A stretch of 64,000 nucleotides of DNA from Microvirga lotononidis (GTDB taxonomy: Bacteria; Pseudomonadota; Alphaproteobacteria; Rhizobiales; Beijerinckiaceae): contig NZ_CP141050.1 of NCBI RefSeq assembly GCF_034627025.1, positions 62,001 to 126,000 of the forward strand, in the 5' to 3' direction. This document shows, piece after piece, positions 33,350 through 42,121 of the stretch. A program made the position numbers and the translations under genes. Positions within the stretch are counted from its first letter, which is position 1. Every line of letters begins with the position of its first letter. The notes under the pieces are model-generated. The model ran no database searches. It was not told the DNA's origin and saw only the letters and a program-made list of their open reading frames with translations.

Positions 33350-33423
33350 GGACAACGACGTCCGGGCCGCTCTCGACGATAGGCCGGTCAACGATGACGG
33401 GCCGTTGATGCCTCTAAAGAGGC
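33350..33423 (+). promoter_or_regulatory. NasT-responsive antitermination leader (two hexaloop hairpins plus terminator-like stem)
   Basis: Hairpin 1 is GGAC-AACGAC-GTCC (33350-33363). Hairpin 2 is GGCCGGTC-AACGAT-GACGGGCC (33382-33403), with one internal mismatch. Both six-base loops have A at position 1 and G at position 4, the known recognition feature of ANTAR regulators. A third stem, GCCTC-taaa-GAGGC (33410-33423), follows with a short GTTT and may be the terminator. It precedes nrtA by about 215 bases. Confidence 0.75.
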
Positions 33424-33638
33424 GTTTCCCGACAATGACGTCGCTGGATCGGCTGTACCCGCCCACTTGCGGAATTCAGTTCATCTTGCGGCGTTTTTTG
33501 CGTTTCGGCCGGTTCTCGATGATCCGGCAACAGGCGATCTGCGCCCGGCCGAGCCGCACGGCTTCCGGCAGACCGACTACGACGAAGTTTCATTGGTACT
33601 CGTCTGCGAAGGCCGGCGATAGAAACAGGGGAAGCACG

Positions 33639-34931
33639 ATGCAGACACCGAAGATCACCCGTCGAGACGCGCTTCGCGGTGCCAGTGCCGCTCTGACGTT
33701 GGCTGCCGCGAAGGTCGCTTTTCCCGGTGGTGCTTTCGCACAGAGCGCCGAGCCTGAGACGAAGACGGTCAAACTCGGCTACATCGCGCTGACGGATGCG
33801 GCTGCTTTGATCGTCGCCAAGGAGAAGGGTTTCTTTGCAAAGCACGGCCTGCCGGACGCGGAAGTGTTGAAACAGGCTTCCTGGGGCGCGACACGCGACA
33901 ACCTCGTGCTGGGCTCGGAAGCCAACGGCATCGACGGAGCCCATATCCTGACGCCGATGCCGTACCTGATCTCCACCGGAAAGGTCACCCAGGGCGGCGC
34001 GCCGACGCCGATGTATATCCTCGCCCGCCTCAATCTCGACGCGCAGGCGATCTCGGTCGCGGCCGAGTACAACGGCCTGAAGCTCGGGCTCGATTCATCG
34101 CCGCTGAAAGAAATCTTCGCCAAGAAGCGCGCGGCCGGCGGTGATCCGAAAGTCGCTATGACGTTTCCCGGCGGTACGCACGATCTCTGGATTCGCTACT
34201 GGCTTGCCGCCGGCGGCATCGATCCCGACAAGGATGTCTCCACCATCGTGGTGCCGCCGCCCCAGATGGTCGCCAACATGAAGGTCGGGACGATGGACGC
34301 CTTCTGTGTCGGCGAGCCCTGGAATGCGCAGCTCATCAATCAGAAGCTCGGATACACGGCAGCGAACACCTACGAGATCTGGAACAAGCATCCGGAAAAG
34401 GCGCTCGGCCTGCGCGCCGCCTGGGTCGACAGGCACCCGAGGGCCGCGAAGGCTCTGCTCATGGCCGTGATGGAAGCGCAGGCCTGGTGCGACAAGCTCG
34501 AGAACCGCGAGGAAATGTGCAAGATCGTCGGTACCCGCGCCTGGTTCAACGTTCCCGTCGCCGACATCCTGCCGCGCCAGAGGGGCGAATACGATTACGG
34601 CATCGACGGTAAGGTCGTGAAGGTCTCGCCCGGGATCATGAAATTCTGGCGCGATCACGCGTCCTTCCCCTTCAAGTCGCATGACCTGTGGTTCATCGCC
34701 GAGAACATCCGCTGGGGCAAGTTCGAGACGAACACCGACACCAAGGCGCTCGTCGACAAGGTCAACCGGGCCGATCTGTGGCGCGAGGCGGCAAAGACCC
34801 TCGGCGTTGCCGCGAGCGATATTCCGACAAGCGACAGTCGCGGCAAGGAGACCTTCTTCGACGGTAAGGTCTTCGATCCGGACAACCCGCAGGCCTATCT
34901 CGCCAGCCTCCCCATCAAGCGCATCGCGTAA
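33639..34931 (+). CDS. nrtA: nitrate ABC transporter substrate-binding protein NrtA
   Basis: The ATG at 33639 gives a twin-arginine signal (ITRRDALRGASAALTLAAAK) on a 430-residue protein. The mature part matches NrtA/CmpA (VKLGYIALTDAAALIVAKEK, HILTPMPYLISTG, MTFPGGTHDLWIRYWLAAGG, DAFCVGEPWNAQLI). It binds nitrate (or nitrite) in the periplasm and delivers it to NrtBC. It is the first gene of the long assimilatory operon and lies behind the ANTAR leader. Confidence 0.93.
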   Translation: MQTPKITRRDALRGASAALTLAAAKVAFPGGAFAQSAEPETKTVKLGYIALTDAAALIVAKEKGFFAKHGLPDAEVLKQASWGATRDNLVLGSEANGIDGAHILTPMPYLISTGKVTQGGAPTPMYILARLNLDAQAISVAAEYNGLKLGLDSSPLKEIFAKKRAAGGDPKVAMTFPGGTHDLWIRYWLAAGGIDPDKDVSTIVVPPPQMVANMKVGTMDAFCVGEPWNAQLINQKLGYTAANTYEIWNKHPEKALGLRAAWVDRHPRAAKALLMAVMEAQAWCDKLENREEMCKIVGTRAWFNVPVADILPRQRGEYDYGIDGKVVKVSPGIMKFWRDHASFPFKSHDLWFIAENIRWGKFETNTDTKALVDKVNRADLWREAAKTLGVAASDIPTSDSRGKETFFDGKVFDPDNPQAYLASLPIKRIA

Positions 34932-34949
34932 TTGCCGGAGAGCAGACCC

Positions 34950-35852
34950 ATGGTTCATTCCGCCCGCGTCGTCGCACTCCCCAACCCGAAGGCGGCTCCA
35001 CCGGCCCAGAAGGCGGCTCTGCATCCGCTGGCGCCGAAGCCGGTCGGAGTCCTCTCCCGGGCCGCTCGCATCGGCATGAGCATCGTCACACAATTGGCCG
35101 CGCCGGTCCTCACCATCGCGTTCCTGCTGATCCTCTGGCAGATCCTTGCGTCGAGCTCGACCTCGGCGCTGCCGAGCCCGCTAAAGGTGATCGACGACAG
35201 CTGGGAGATCATCGTCAATCCGTTCAAAGTCGGAAACGGCCTCGACCAAGGCCTGTTCTGGCATGTCACGGCCTCCCTGGTCCGTGTGGGTTACGGCTAT
35301 ACGCTCGCGGCCATCGTCGGCATCGGAATGGGCGTGCTGCTGGGCCAGTCGACGCTCGCTATGCGCGGCCTCGACCCGGTCTTCCAGGTGCTGCGCACCA
35401 TTCCGCCGCTGGCATGGCTGCCCCTCTCGCTCGCGGCGTTCCGCGACGGGCAGCCTTCCGCCATCTTCGTGATCTTCATCACGAGCGTCTGGCCGATCCT
35501 GATCAACACGTCGGTGGGCATCCGGAACATCCCGCGGGATTATCGCAACGTCGCCAAGGTTCTGCGCCTGTCCCCCATCGAGTTCTTCACCCGCATCATG
35601 GTGCCGGCCACCGTGCCGCACATGTTCACGGGCCTTCGCATCGGCATCGGTCTGTCCTGGCTCGCCATCGTGGCGGCCGAGATGCTGATCGGCGGAGTCG
35701 GTATCGGCTTCTTCATCTGGGATGCGTGGAACTCCTCGCTCATCTCCGACATCATCGTGGCTCTGGTCTATGTGGGCGTGGTCGGCTTCCTGCTCGATCG
35801 CTCCATCGCGGCCATCGGCCATCTGCTCACCCGCGGCACCGCCGCGCAGTAA
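34950..35852 (+). CDS. nrtB: nitrate ABC transporter permease NrtB
   Basis: The 300-residue protein shows the membrane segments and EAA-like coupling loop (VAKVLRLSPIEFFTRIMVPA, TVPHMFTGLRIGIGLSWLAI) of the NrtB/SsuC/TauC permeases. Start ATG 34950 follows GGAG; a TTG six codons upstream is less likely. It lies 18 bases after nrtA. Confidence 0.93.
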   Translation: MVHSARVVALPNPKAAPPAQKAALHPLAPKPVGVLSRAARIGMSIVTQLAAPVLTIAFLLILWQILASSSTSALPSPLKVIDDSWEIIVNPFKVGNGLDQGLFWHVTASLVRVGYGYTLAAIVGIGMGVLLGQSTLAMRGLDPVFQVLRTIPPLAWLPLSLAAFRDGQPSAIFVIFITSVWPILINTSVGIRNIPRDYRNVAKVLRLSPIEFFTRIMVPATVPHMFTGLRIGIGLSWLAIVAAEMLIGGVGIGFFIWDAWNSSLISDIIVALVYVGVVGFLLDRSIAAIGHLLTRGTAAQ

Positions 35853-35865
35853 CGGGGAAAGCACC

Positions 35866-36660
35866 ATGGCATATCTCAAGATCGATCATGTCGGCATCTC
35901 CTTCCAGCGCGCCGGCGCGTCCACCGAAGTGCTGCGGGACGTAAATCTCTCCATCGAGAAAGGCGAGTACGTCTCGATCATCGGCCATTCAGGCTGCGGC
36001 AAGTCGACGGTGCTCAACATCGTAGCAGGCCTCCTGGAACCGTCGCAGGGCGGCGTGCTCCTGGAGGGCAGGGCCGTGAGCGGACCGGGACCCGACCGCG
36101 CGGTGGTGTTCCAGAACCATTCGCTCCTGCCCTGGCTGACGGTTCGCGAGAACGTGGAGCTCGCGGTCAACAAGGTGTTCCGGGGCAAGAAGTCGAAGGC
36201 CGAACGCCGTGACTGGACCCGGCACAATCTCGAGCTGGTGCACATGGCTCACGCGGAGAACAAGCGGCCGCACGAAATCTCGGGCGGCATGAAGCAGCGC
36301 GTCGGCATCGCCCGGGCGCTCGCCATGGAGCCGAAGATCCTGCTGCTCGACGAGCCCTTCGGGGCCCTGGATGCGCTGACCCGCGCCCATCTTCAGGATC
36401 AGGTCATGGAGATCCACGGCCGGCTCGGCAACACGATCATCATGATCACCCATGACGTTGACGAGGCCGTGCTGCTCTCCGACCGGATCGTCATGATGAC
36501 GAACGGGCCCGCCGCCACCATCGGCGAGGATCTGCGGGTCGATCTGGAGCGCCCGCGCAAGCGCCTCGAACTCGTTGGAAATCCCACCTACAACGATGCC
36601 CGTGCGGCCGTGCTGGAGTTCCTCTACGCCCGGCACCGGGCTCCGACACTCGCAGCGTAA
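35866..36660 (+). CDS. nrtC: nitrate ABC transporter ATPase
   Basis: The 264-residue ATPase has Walker A GHSGCGKST, Q-loop VFQNHSLLPWL, signature ISGGMKQRVGIARAL, Walker B ILLLDEPFGALD and switch MITHDVDEA, typical of the NrtC/NrtD/SsuB group. It lacks the NrtA-like C-terminal regulatory domain of cyanobacterial NrtC, so by structure it resembles NrtD. It drives import with NrtAB. Confidence 0.92.
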   Translation: MAYLKIDHVGISFQRAGASTEVLRDVNLSIEKGEYVSIIGHSGCGKSTVLNIVAGLLEPSQGGVLLEGRAVSGPGPDRAVVFQNHSLLPWLTVRENVELAVNKVFRGKKSKAERRDWTRHNLELVHMAHAENKRPHEISGGMKQRVGIARALAMEPKILLLDEPFGALDALTRAHLQDQVMEIHGRLGNTIIMITHDVDEAVLLSDRIVMMTNGPAATIGEDLRVDLERPRKRLELVGNPTYNDARAAVLEFLYARHRAPTLAA

Positions 36661-36671
36661 GGAGAGTGACG

Positions 36672-39122
36672 ATGCCCAAGAAGCTGGTCGTCATCGGCAA
36701 TGGCATGGCTGCCGGCCATGCCTTGGAGGAACTGTTCGAGCGCGCTCCGGGGGACTATGAGGTCACGATCTTCGGTGCCGAGCCGCGCGTGAACTACAAC
36801 CGCATCATGCTCTCGCCCGTTCTGTCGGGCGAGAAGGCGTACGAAGACATCCTGATCCATGACGATGCCTGGTACGAGACGCATGGCATCACGCTTCATC
36901 GCGGCAAGCAGGTGGTGGAGATCGACCGCATGGCCAGGCGCGTGATCGCGGCGGATGGCACGGCGGCGGAATACGACCAGCTCCTCGTCGCAACCGGATC
37001 GATGCCGTTCGTGGTGCCGATCCCCGGCGCCACCTTGCCGGGCGTGGTCACCTACCGCGACCTCGACGACGTCCACAGGATGCTGGAAGCGGCCCAAGGC
37101 GGCGGCCATGCCATCGTGATCGGCGGCGGCCTGCTCGGTCTCGAGGCGGCGGCCGGCCTGAGGGCGCAGGGCATGGAGGTGACCGTCCTCCACCTCATGC
37201 CGACGCTCATGGAGCGCCAGCTCGACCCTTCCGCCGGCTACCTGCTGCAGAAGGCTTTTGAGGACCGCGGCATTGCGGTGCGCTGCAAGGCGAACACCCA
37301 TGCCATCCTCGGCGACACCCAGGTCACGGGCGTGCGGCTCGACGACGGTACGGAGTTGCCGGCCGATATCGTGGTCATGGCCGTCGGCATCCGGCCGAAT
37401 GCGGTTCTGGCGAAGGACGCTGGGCTCGAGACCAACCGCGGCGTTCTCGTCGGCGACGACATGCGCACGAGCGACCCCGACATTTTCTCGGTCGGCGAAT
37501 GCGTCGAGCATCGCGGGCTCTGCTATGGACTTGTGGCGCCTCTCTACGAGATGGCGAAGGTCGTCGCCGCGCAGCTCGCAGGAGACCGGACGGCCGCCTA
37601 CACCGGCTCTGTCACGGCCACCAAGCTGAAGGTGACGGGCATCGACCTGTTCTCCGCGGGCGATTTCGGCGAGGCCAAGGACCGCCAGGACATCGTCCTG
37701 CGCGACGCCGCGCGCGGCATCTACAAGCGCCTCGTGCTCAAGGAGAACCGCATCGTCGGCGCGGTTCTCTATGGCGAGACGGGTGACGGATCGTGGTTCT
37801 TCGATCTCCTGCGCAAGGAGACGGATGTCACGGACCTGCGGGATACTCTCATTTTCGGCCAGTCCTATGTCGGGGGCGCTCCTCTGGACCCTATGGCGGC
37901 CGTTGCAGCCTTGCCCGATGATGCGGAAATCTGCGGCTGCAACGGCGTCTGCAAGGGCAAGATCGTCCAGACCATCACCGACAAGGGTTTGAGCACGCTA
38001 GCGGAGGTGAGGGCGCACACGAAGGCGTCCGCATCCTGCGGAACCTGCACAGGCCTCGTCGAGCAGGTGATGACCCTGACGCTCGGCGACAAGTTCGCGA
38101 AATCGGCGGTCGAGCCCATGTGCGGTTGCACCGATCTCGGCCATGACGACGTGCGCCGGCTCATCCGGGCGGCGGGGCTGAAATCAATTCCGGCCGTCAT
38201 GCAGGAACTCGGATGGAAAACATCCTGCGGCTGCGCCAAGTGCCGCCCAGCCCTGAACTATTATCTCCTGTGCGACTGGCCCGAGGAATACGAGGACGAC
38301 GGTCGCTCTCGTTTTATCAATGAGCGCATTCACGCCAACATCCAGAAGGACGGCACCTATTCGGTCGTCCCGCGCATGTGGGGTGGGCTGACCAATCCGC
38401 GCGAGCTGCGCGCCATCGCGGACGTGGCGGAAAAGTACAATATCCCGACCGTGAAGGTCACAGGCGGTCAGCGCATCGACCTGCTGGGCGTGCGCAAGGA
38501 GGATCTGCCGGCGGTCTGGGCCGATCTCAACGATGCGGGCATGGTCTCCGGTCATGCCTATGCCAAGGGCCTGCGCACGGTGAAGACCTGCGTCGGCACG
38601 GAATGGTGCCGGTTCGGCACCCAGGATTCCACCGGGCTCGGCGTGAAGATCGAGAAGTTCATGTGGGGCTCTTGGACGCCCGCGAAAGTGAAGATGGGCG
38701 TCTCGGGATGTCCGCGAAATTGCGCCGAATCCACCTGCAAGGACGTGGGCGTGATCTGTGTGGACTCGGGCTTCGAGATTCACTTCGCGGGCGCAGCAGG
38801 CCTGCATATCAAGGGAACCCAGATCTTGTGCAAGGTTCCGGACGAGGACGAATGCATCGAGGTCATCGCGGCCCTGACCCAGCTCTATCGCGAGCAGGGG
38901 CACTATCTCGAACGCATGTACAAATGGGCGGACCGTGTTGGTGTCGATTCCATCAAGGCAACGGTCGTCGAGGATCTTGAGAAGCGTCGCGCCCTCTATG
39001 AGCGCTTCGTCATCTCGCAGCGCAATGCGCAGGTCGACCCCTGGGCCGAGCGCGTGGCCGGGCGCGATGCGCACGAGTTCCGGCCCATGGCGAACTTCAC
39101 CCTTGCGGAGGCGGCGGAATGA
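36672..39122 (+). CDS. nirB: assimilatory nitrite reductase large subunit NirB
   Basis: The 816-residue enzyme reduces nitrite to ammonium with NAD(P)H. In order: FAD/NAD(P)H-binding pyridine-nucleotide oxidoreductase (about 1-320), BFD-type [2Fe-2S] segments (CGCNGVCKGK ... ASCGTCTG about 421-460, and SCGCAKCRPALNYYLLC about 515-535), then the siroheme/[4Fe-4S] sulfite-nitrite reductase domain with TCVGTEWCRFG and GVSGCPRNCAESTC. ATG 36672 follows AGGAG; GTG 36666 is an alternative. The stop overlaps nirD in ATGA. Confidence 0.95.
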   Translation: MPKKLVVIGNGMAAGHALEELFERAPGDYEVTIFGAEPRVNYNRIMLSPVLSGEKAYEDILIHDDAWYETHGITLHRGKQVVEIDRMARRVIAADGTAAEYDQLLVATGSMPFVVPIPGATLPGVVTYRDLDDVHRMLEAAQGGGHAIVIGGGLLGLEAAAGLRAQGMEVTVLHLMPTLMERQLDPSAGYLLQKAFEDRGIAVRCKANTHAILGDTQVTGVRLDDGTELPADIVVMAVGIRPNAVLAKDAGLETNRGVLVGDDMRTSDPDIFSVGECVEHRGLCYGLVAPLYEMAKVVAAQLAGDRTAAYTGSVTATKLKVTGIDLFSAGDFGEAKDRQDIVLRDAARGIYKRLVLKENRIVGAVLYGETGDGSWFFDLLRKETDVTDLRDTLIFGQSYVGGAPLDPMAAVAALPDDAEICGCNGVCKGKIVQTITDKGLSTLAEVRAHTKASASCGTCTGLVEQVMTLTLGDKFAKSAVEPMCGCTDLGHDDVRRLIRAAGLKSIPAVMQELGWKTSCGCAKCRPALNYYLLCDWPEEYEDDGRSRFINERIHANIQKDGTYSVVPRMWGGLTNPRELRAIADVAEKYNIPTVKVTGGQRIDLLGVRKEDLPAVWADLNDAGMVSGHAYAKGLRTVKTCVGTEWCRFGTQDSTGLGVKIEKFMWGSWTPAKVKMGVSGCPRNCAESTCKDVGVICVDSGFEIHFAGAAGLHIKGTQILCKVPDEDECIEVIAALTQLYREQGHYLERMYKWADRVGVDSIKATVVEDLEKRRALYERFVISQRNAQVDPWAERVAGRDAHEFRPMANFTLAEAAE

Positions 39123-39451
39123 GCGAGTGGATCGATGTGGGCCCTGTCGAGGACGTGCCGCTTCTCGGATCGCGCGTCGTGCAGACGCCAGGCGGCGACA
39201 TCGCCGTGTTCAAGGCAGCGGACGGAACGCTCTTCGCCCTGCGCGACCGCTGCCCGCACAAGGGCGGGCCTCTTTCGCAAGGCATCGTGCACGGACACTC
39301 CGTGACATGCCCGCTGCACAACTGGGTGATCAGCCTCAAGACCGGAGAGGCGCAGGGAGCCGACCAGGGCTGCACCCACAGGATCCCGCTGCGGATCGAG
39401 GGCTCGCGGATCCTGCTTGCGGCCTCAGCTCTCCTGGCCCTGGCGGCCTGA
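39119..39451 (+). CDS. nirD: nitrite reductase small subunit NirD
   Basis: The 110-residue Rieske-fold protein keeps both metal-ligand pairs, CPHKGG and CPLHNW, so it may bind a [2Fe-2S] cluster, unlike enterobacterial NirD. It assists NirB. ATGA overlap with nirB and a nine-base gap to nasA show a compact operon. Confidence 0.93.
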   Translation: MSEWIDVGPVEDVPLLGSRVVQTPGGDIAVFKAADGTLFALRDRCPHKGGPLSQGIVHGHSVTCPLHNWVISLKTGEAQGADQGCTHRIPLRIEGSRILLAASALLALAA

Positions 39452-39460
39452 GGAGGCAGG

Positions 39461-42121
39461 ATGGCGAGCGGCGCCCCGACCCGGACCACATGCCCCTATT
39501 GCGGTGTCGGCTGCGGCGTGGTGGCGACGCCGCAGGAGGACGGCTCCGTTGCTATCAGGGGAGACGAGAACCACCCGGCCAATCTTGGGCGGCTCTGCTC
39601 CAAGGGGGCCGCCCTGGGTGAGACGTTGAGCCTCGACGACCGGCTGCTCTATCCCGAAATCGAGGGACATCGCACGGGGTGGGACAAGGCGCTCGATCTG
39701 GTGGCGCGGCGCTTCATGGAGACAATGGCCGAATACGGCCCGGAAGCCGTGGCGATCTACGGCTCGGGCCAACTGCTCACGGAGGATTACTACGTCGCCA
39801 ACAAGCTGATGAAAGGATTCATCGGCGCGGCGAATATCGACACGAATTCCCGCCTCTGCATGGCGTCCTCCGTGGCCGGTCACATCAGGGCATTCGGCTC
39901 GGATACCGTTCCAGGCACCTACGAGGATCTTGAAGAGGCCGATCTCGTCGTCCTCGTCGGCTCGAACATGACGTGGTGCCATCCCGTGCTGTTTCAGCGG
40001 CTTCTGGCGGCCCGTGAACGACGTGGCACCAGGATCGTGGTGATCGACCCGCGTCGCACGGTGACGGCGGAAGCCGCCGATCTCCATCTGGCCATTGCCC
40101 CCAACTCCGATGTGGCGCTCTTCGCCGGCCTGCTCGATCATCTCGACCGGATGGGGTTTCGTGACGCCGAATACGTGGAGCGTCATACCTCCGGGCTGGA
40201 CGATGCGCTGGCGGCCGCGCAGGACTGCGGCTTTCCGCGCGCCCTGGAAGCGACACGGCTGCCCGCCGAGAAGCTTCGCGAGTTTTACACGCTCTGGAGC
40301 CGCTCGGAACGCGTCGTGACGGCCTATTCGCAGGGCGTGAACCAATCGGTTGTCGGCACCGACAAGGTGAACGCCATCATCAATTGCCACCTTTTCACCG
40401 GACGCATCGGACGTCCCGGCATGGGTCCGTTCTCGCTCACGGGCCAACCGAATGCCATGGGCGGACGCGAAGTGGGCGGGCTCGCGAACATGCTGACCGC
40501 GCATCTTGACATCAACAGCGCGAGCCATCGGGAGCTGGTCCGGTCCTTCTGGAACAGTCCTGGCCTTGCGACCCGTCCAGGCCTGAAGGCCGTCGACCTT
40601 TTCCGCGCAGTCGGCGAGGGGCGGATCAAGGCGATCTGGATCATGGGCACCAATCCGGCCGATTCCCTGCCGGATGCGGATGCCATTCAGAAGGCGCTTC
40701 GAGCGTGCCCCTTCGTGGTCGTGAGCGACGTTACCCGCACCGATACGACACGCCACGCCCATGTGCTCCTGCCGGCGGCGGCCTGGGCGGAGAAGAGCGG
40801 CACGGTCACAAATTCCGAGCGCCGCATCTCGCGCCAGCGCTCCTTTCTCAAGGCTCCCGGCGAAGCACGACCCGACTGGCGCATCATCTGCGACGTGGCG
40901 GCCCGCATGGGCTTTGCCGAGGCGTTCGATTTCCAATCGCCCGCCGAGATCTTCCGCGAGCATGCTGCCCTGTCGGGCGTCGCCAATGGCGGATCCCGCG
41001 ATTTCGACATCGCGGCCTGCGCGGAGCTGACTGGCAGTGCCTACGACACGCTCGCGCCGTTCCAGTGGCCGCGTCGGCAGGGCGCGCCGCTCGACAACAC
41101 CACGACGCGCTTCTTCGCAGAAGGTGGGTTCTACACGCCCGACCAGCGAGGGCGCTTTGTCCCGACGCCGGTCACGGAGCAGGCAGTTTCTCCGGACTTC
41201 CCACTGATCCTCAACACCGGCCGCATCCGCGATCAGTGGCATACGATGACGCGCACGGCCAAGACGCCGCGCCTGATGAGCCATTATGCGGAGAGCTTCT
41301 GCGAGATCCATCCGGAGGACGCCGAGGATTCCGGAATTGAGCCTGCCACCCTTGCACGCATCGTCAGCCCGCAAGGCACGGCGGTCGTTCGAGCCCTCGT
41401 CACGGAGCGGCAGCGGAAGGGCAGCATCTTCGTCCCCATGCACTGGACGGATCAGCAGACCGCACAGGGACGCATCGGTGCAGCGGTTCTTCCTGCGGTC
41501 GACCCGGTCTCCGGTCAGCCCGGCCTGAAATCGTCCGGTGCTCGCATCGAGCCGTTCGACGCCGCCTGGTACGGCTTTGCGGTTCTGCGCAACAGGCCGG
41601 CGACGATCCCGGCGGATTACTGGGCGCTCGCCCGCGCCGAGGGAGGCTGGCGCATCGAGCTTGCCGGTGCCGAACCGGTGGAGGATTGGGCTGCCTATGC
41701 GGCCGATCTGATCGGGAGCGGCGAGGGGCTGGAGACGCTGTCCTACAGCGACCAGGATCAGGCGAGCTTCCGGCTCGCGACCTTCTCGGGCGACGCCTTG
41801 CTGGGGGCGCTGTTCGTCTCGCCGCAGCCGGTAGCCGTGTCGCGGACATGGGCGGTGGAGCATCTGACGGCATCGGACATTCGCGGTATCGAGCGCCTGC
41901 GTTTGTTGAGCGGACGGCCCGGAGCCGATCAGGCCGATCCCGGTCCCATCGTCTGCGCCTGCTTCTCGGTGGGCGCGAACCAGATCGCGGCAGCCGTCGA
42001 GAACGGAGCTGCCAGTGTGGACGCGGTCGGCGACGCCCTGCGCGCCGGCACGAATTGCGGCTCCTGCCGCGTTGAAATCAGGAGGTTGATCGATGCTGCA
42101 GCCCTTAAGAAAGCCGTCTGA
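39461..42121 (+). CDS. nasA: assimilatory nitrate reductase catalytic subunit NasA
   Basis: The 886-residue molybdopterin enzyme reduces nitrate to nitrite. The N-terminus binds [4Fe-4S] through CPYCGVGCG ... CSKG; the middle is the molybdopterin oxidoreductase domain (SRLCMASSVAGHIRAFGSDT, MGTNPADSLPDAD); then a molydopterin-dinucleotide-binding domain (LILNTGRIRDQWHTMTRTAK). A C-terminal BFD-like domain (VCACFSVGANQI ... TNCGSCRVEIRRLI) adds an electron-transfer centre. No separate NasB/NasC reductase is encoded here. It overlaps cysG by 29 bases. Confidence 0.95.
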   Translation: MASGAPTRTTCPYCGVGCGVVATPQEDGSVAIRGDENHPANLGRLCSKGAALGETLSLDDRLLYPEIEGHRTGWDKALDLVARRFMETMAEYGPEAVAIYGSGQLLTEDYYVANKLMKGFIGAANIDTNSRLCMASSVAGHIRAFGSDTVPGTYEDLEEADLVVLVGSNMTWCHPVLFQRLLAARERRGTRIVVIDPRRTVTAEAADLHLAIAPNSDVALFAGLLDHLDRMGFRDAEYVERHTSGLDDALAAAQDCGFPRALEATRLPAEKLREFYTLWSRSERVVTAYSQGVNQSVVGTDKVNAIINCHLFTGRIGRPGMGPFSLTGQPNAMGGREVGGLANMLTAHLDINSASHRELVRSFWNSPGLATRPGLKAVDLFRAVGEGRIKAIWIMGTNPADSLPDADAIQKALRACPFVVVSDVTRTDTTRHAHVLLPAAAWAEKSGTVTNSERRISRQRSFLKAPGEARPDWRIICDVAARMGFAEAFDFQSPAEIFREHAALSGVANGGSRDFDIAACAELTGSAYDTLAPFQWPRRQGAPLDNTTTRFFAEGGFYTPDQRGRFVPTPVTEQAVSPDFPLILNTGRIRDQWHTMTRTAKTPRLMSHYAESFCEIHPEDAEDSGIEPATLARIVSPQGTAVVRALVTERQRKGSIFVPMHWTDQQTAQGRIGAAVLPAVDPVSGQPGLKSSGARIEPFDAAWYGFAVLRNRPATIPADYWALARAEGGWRIELAGAEPVEDWAAYAADLIGSGEGLETLSYSDQDQASFRLATFSGDALLGALFVSPQPVAVSRTWAVEHLTASDIRGIERLRLLSGRPGADQADPGPIVCACFSVGANQIAAAVENGAASVDAVGDALRAGTNCGSCRVEIRRLIDAAALKKAV

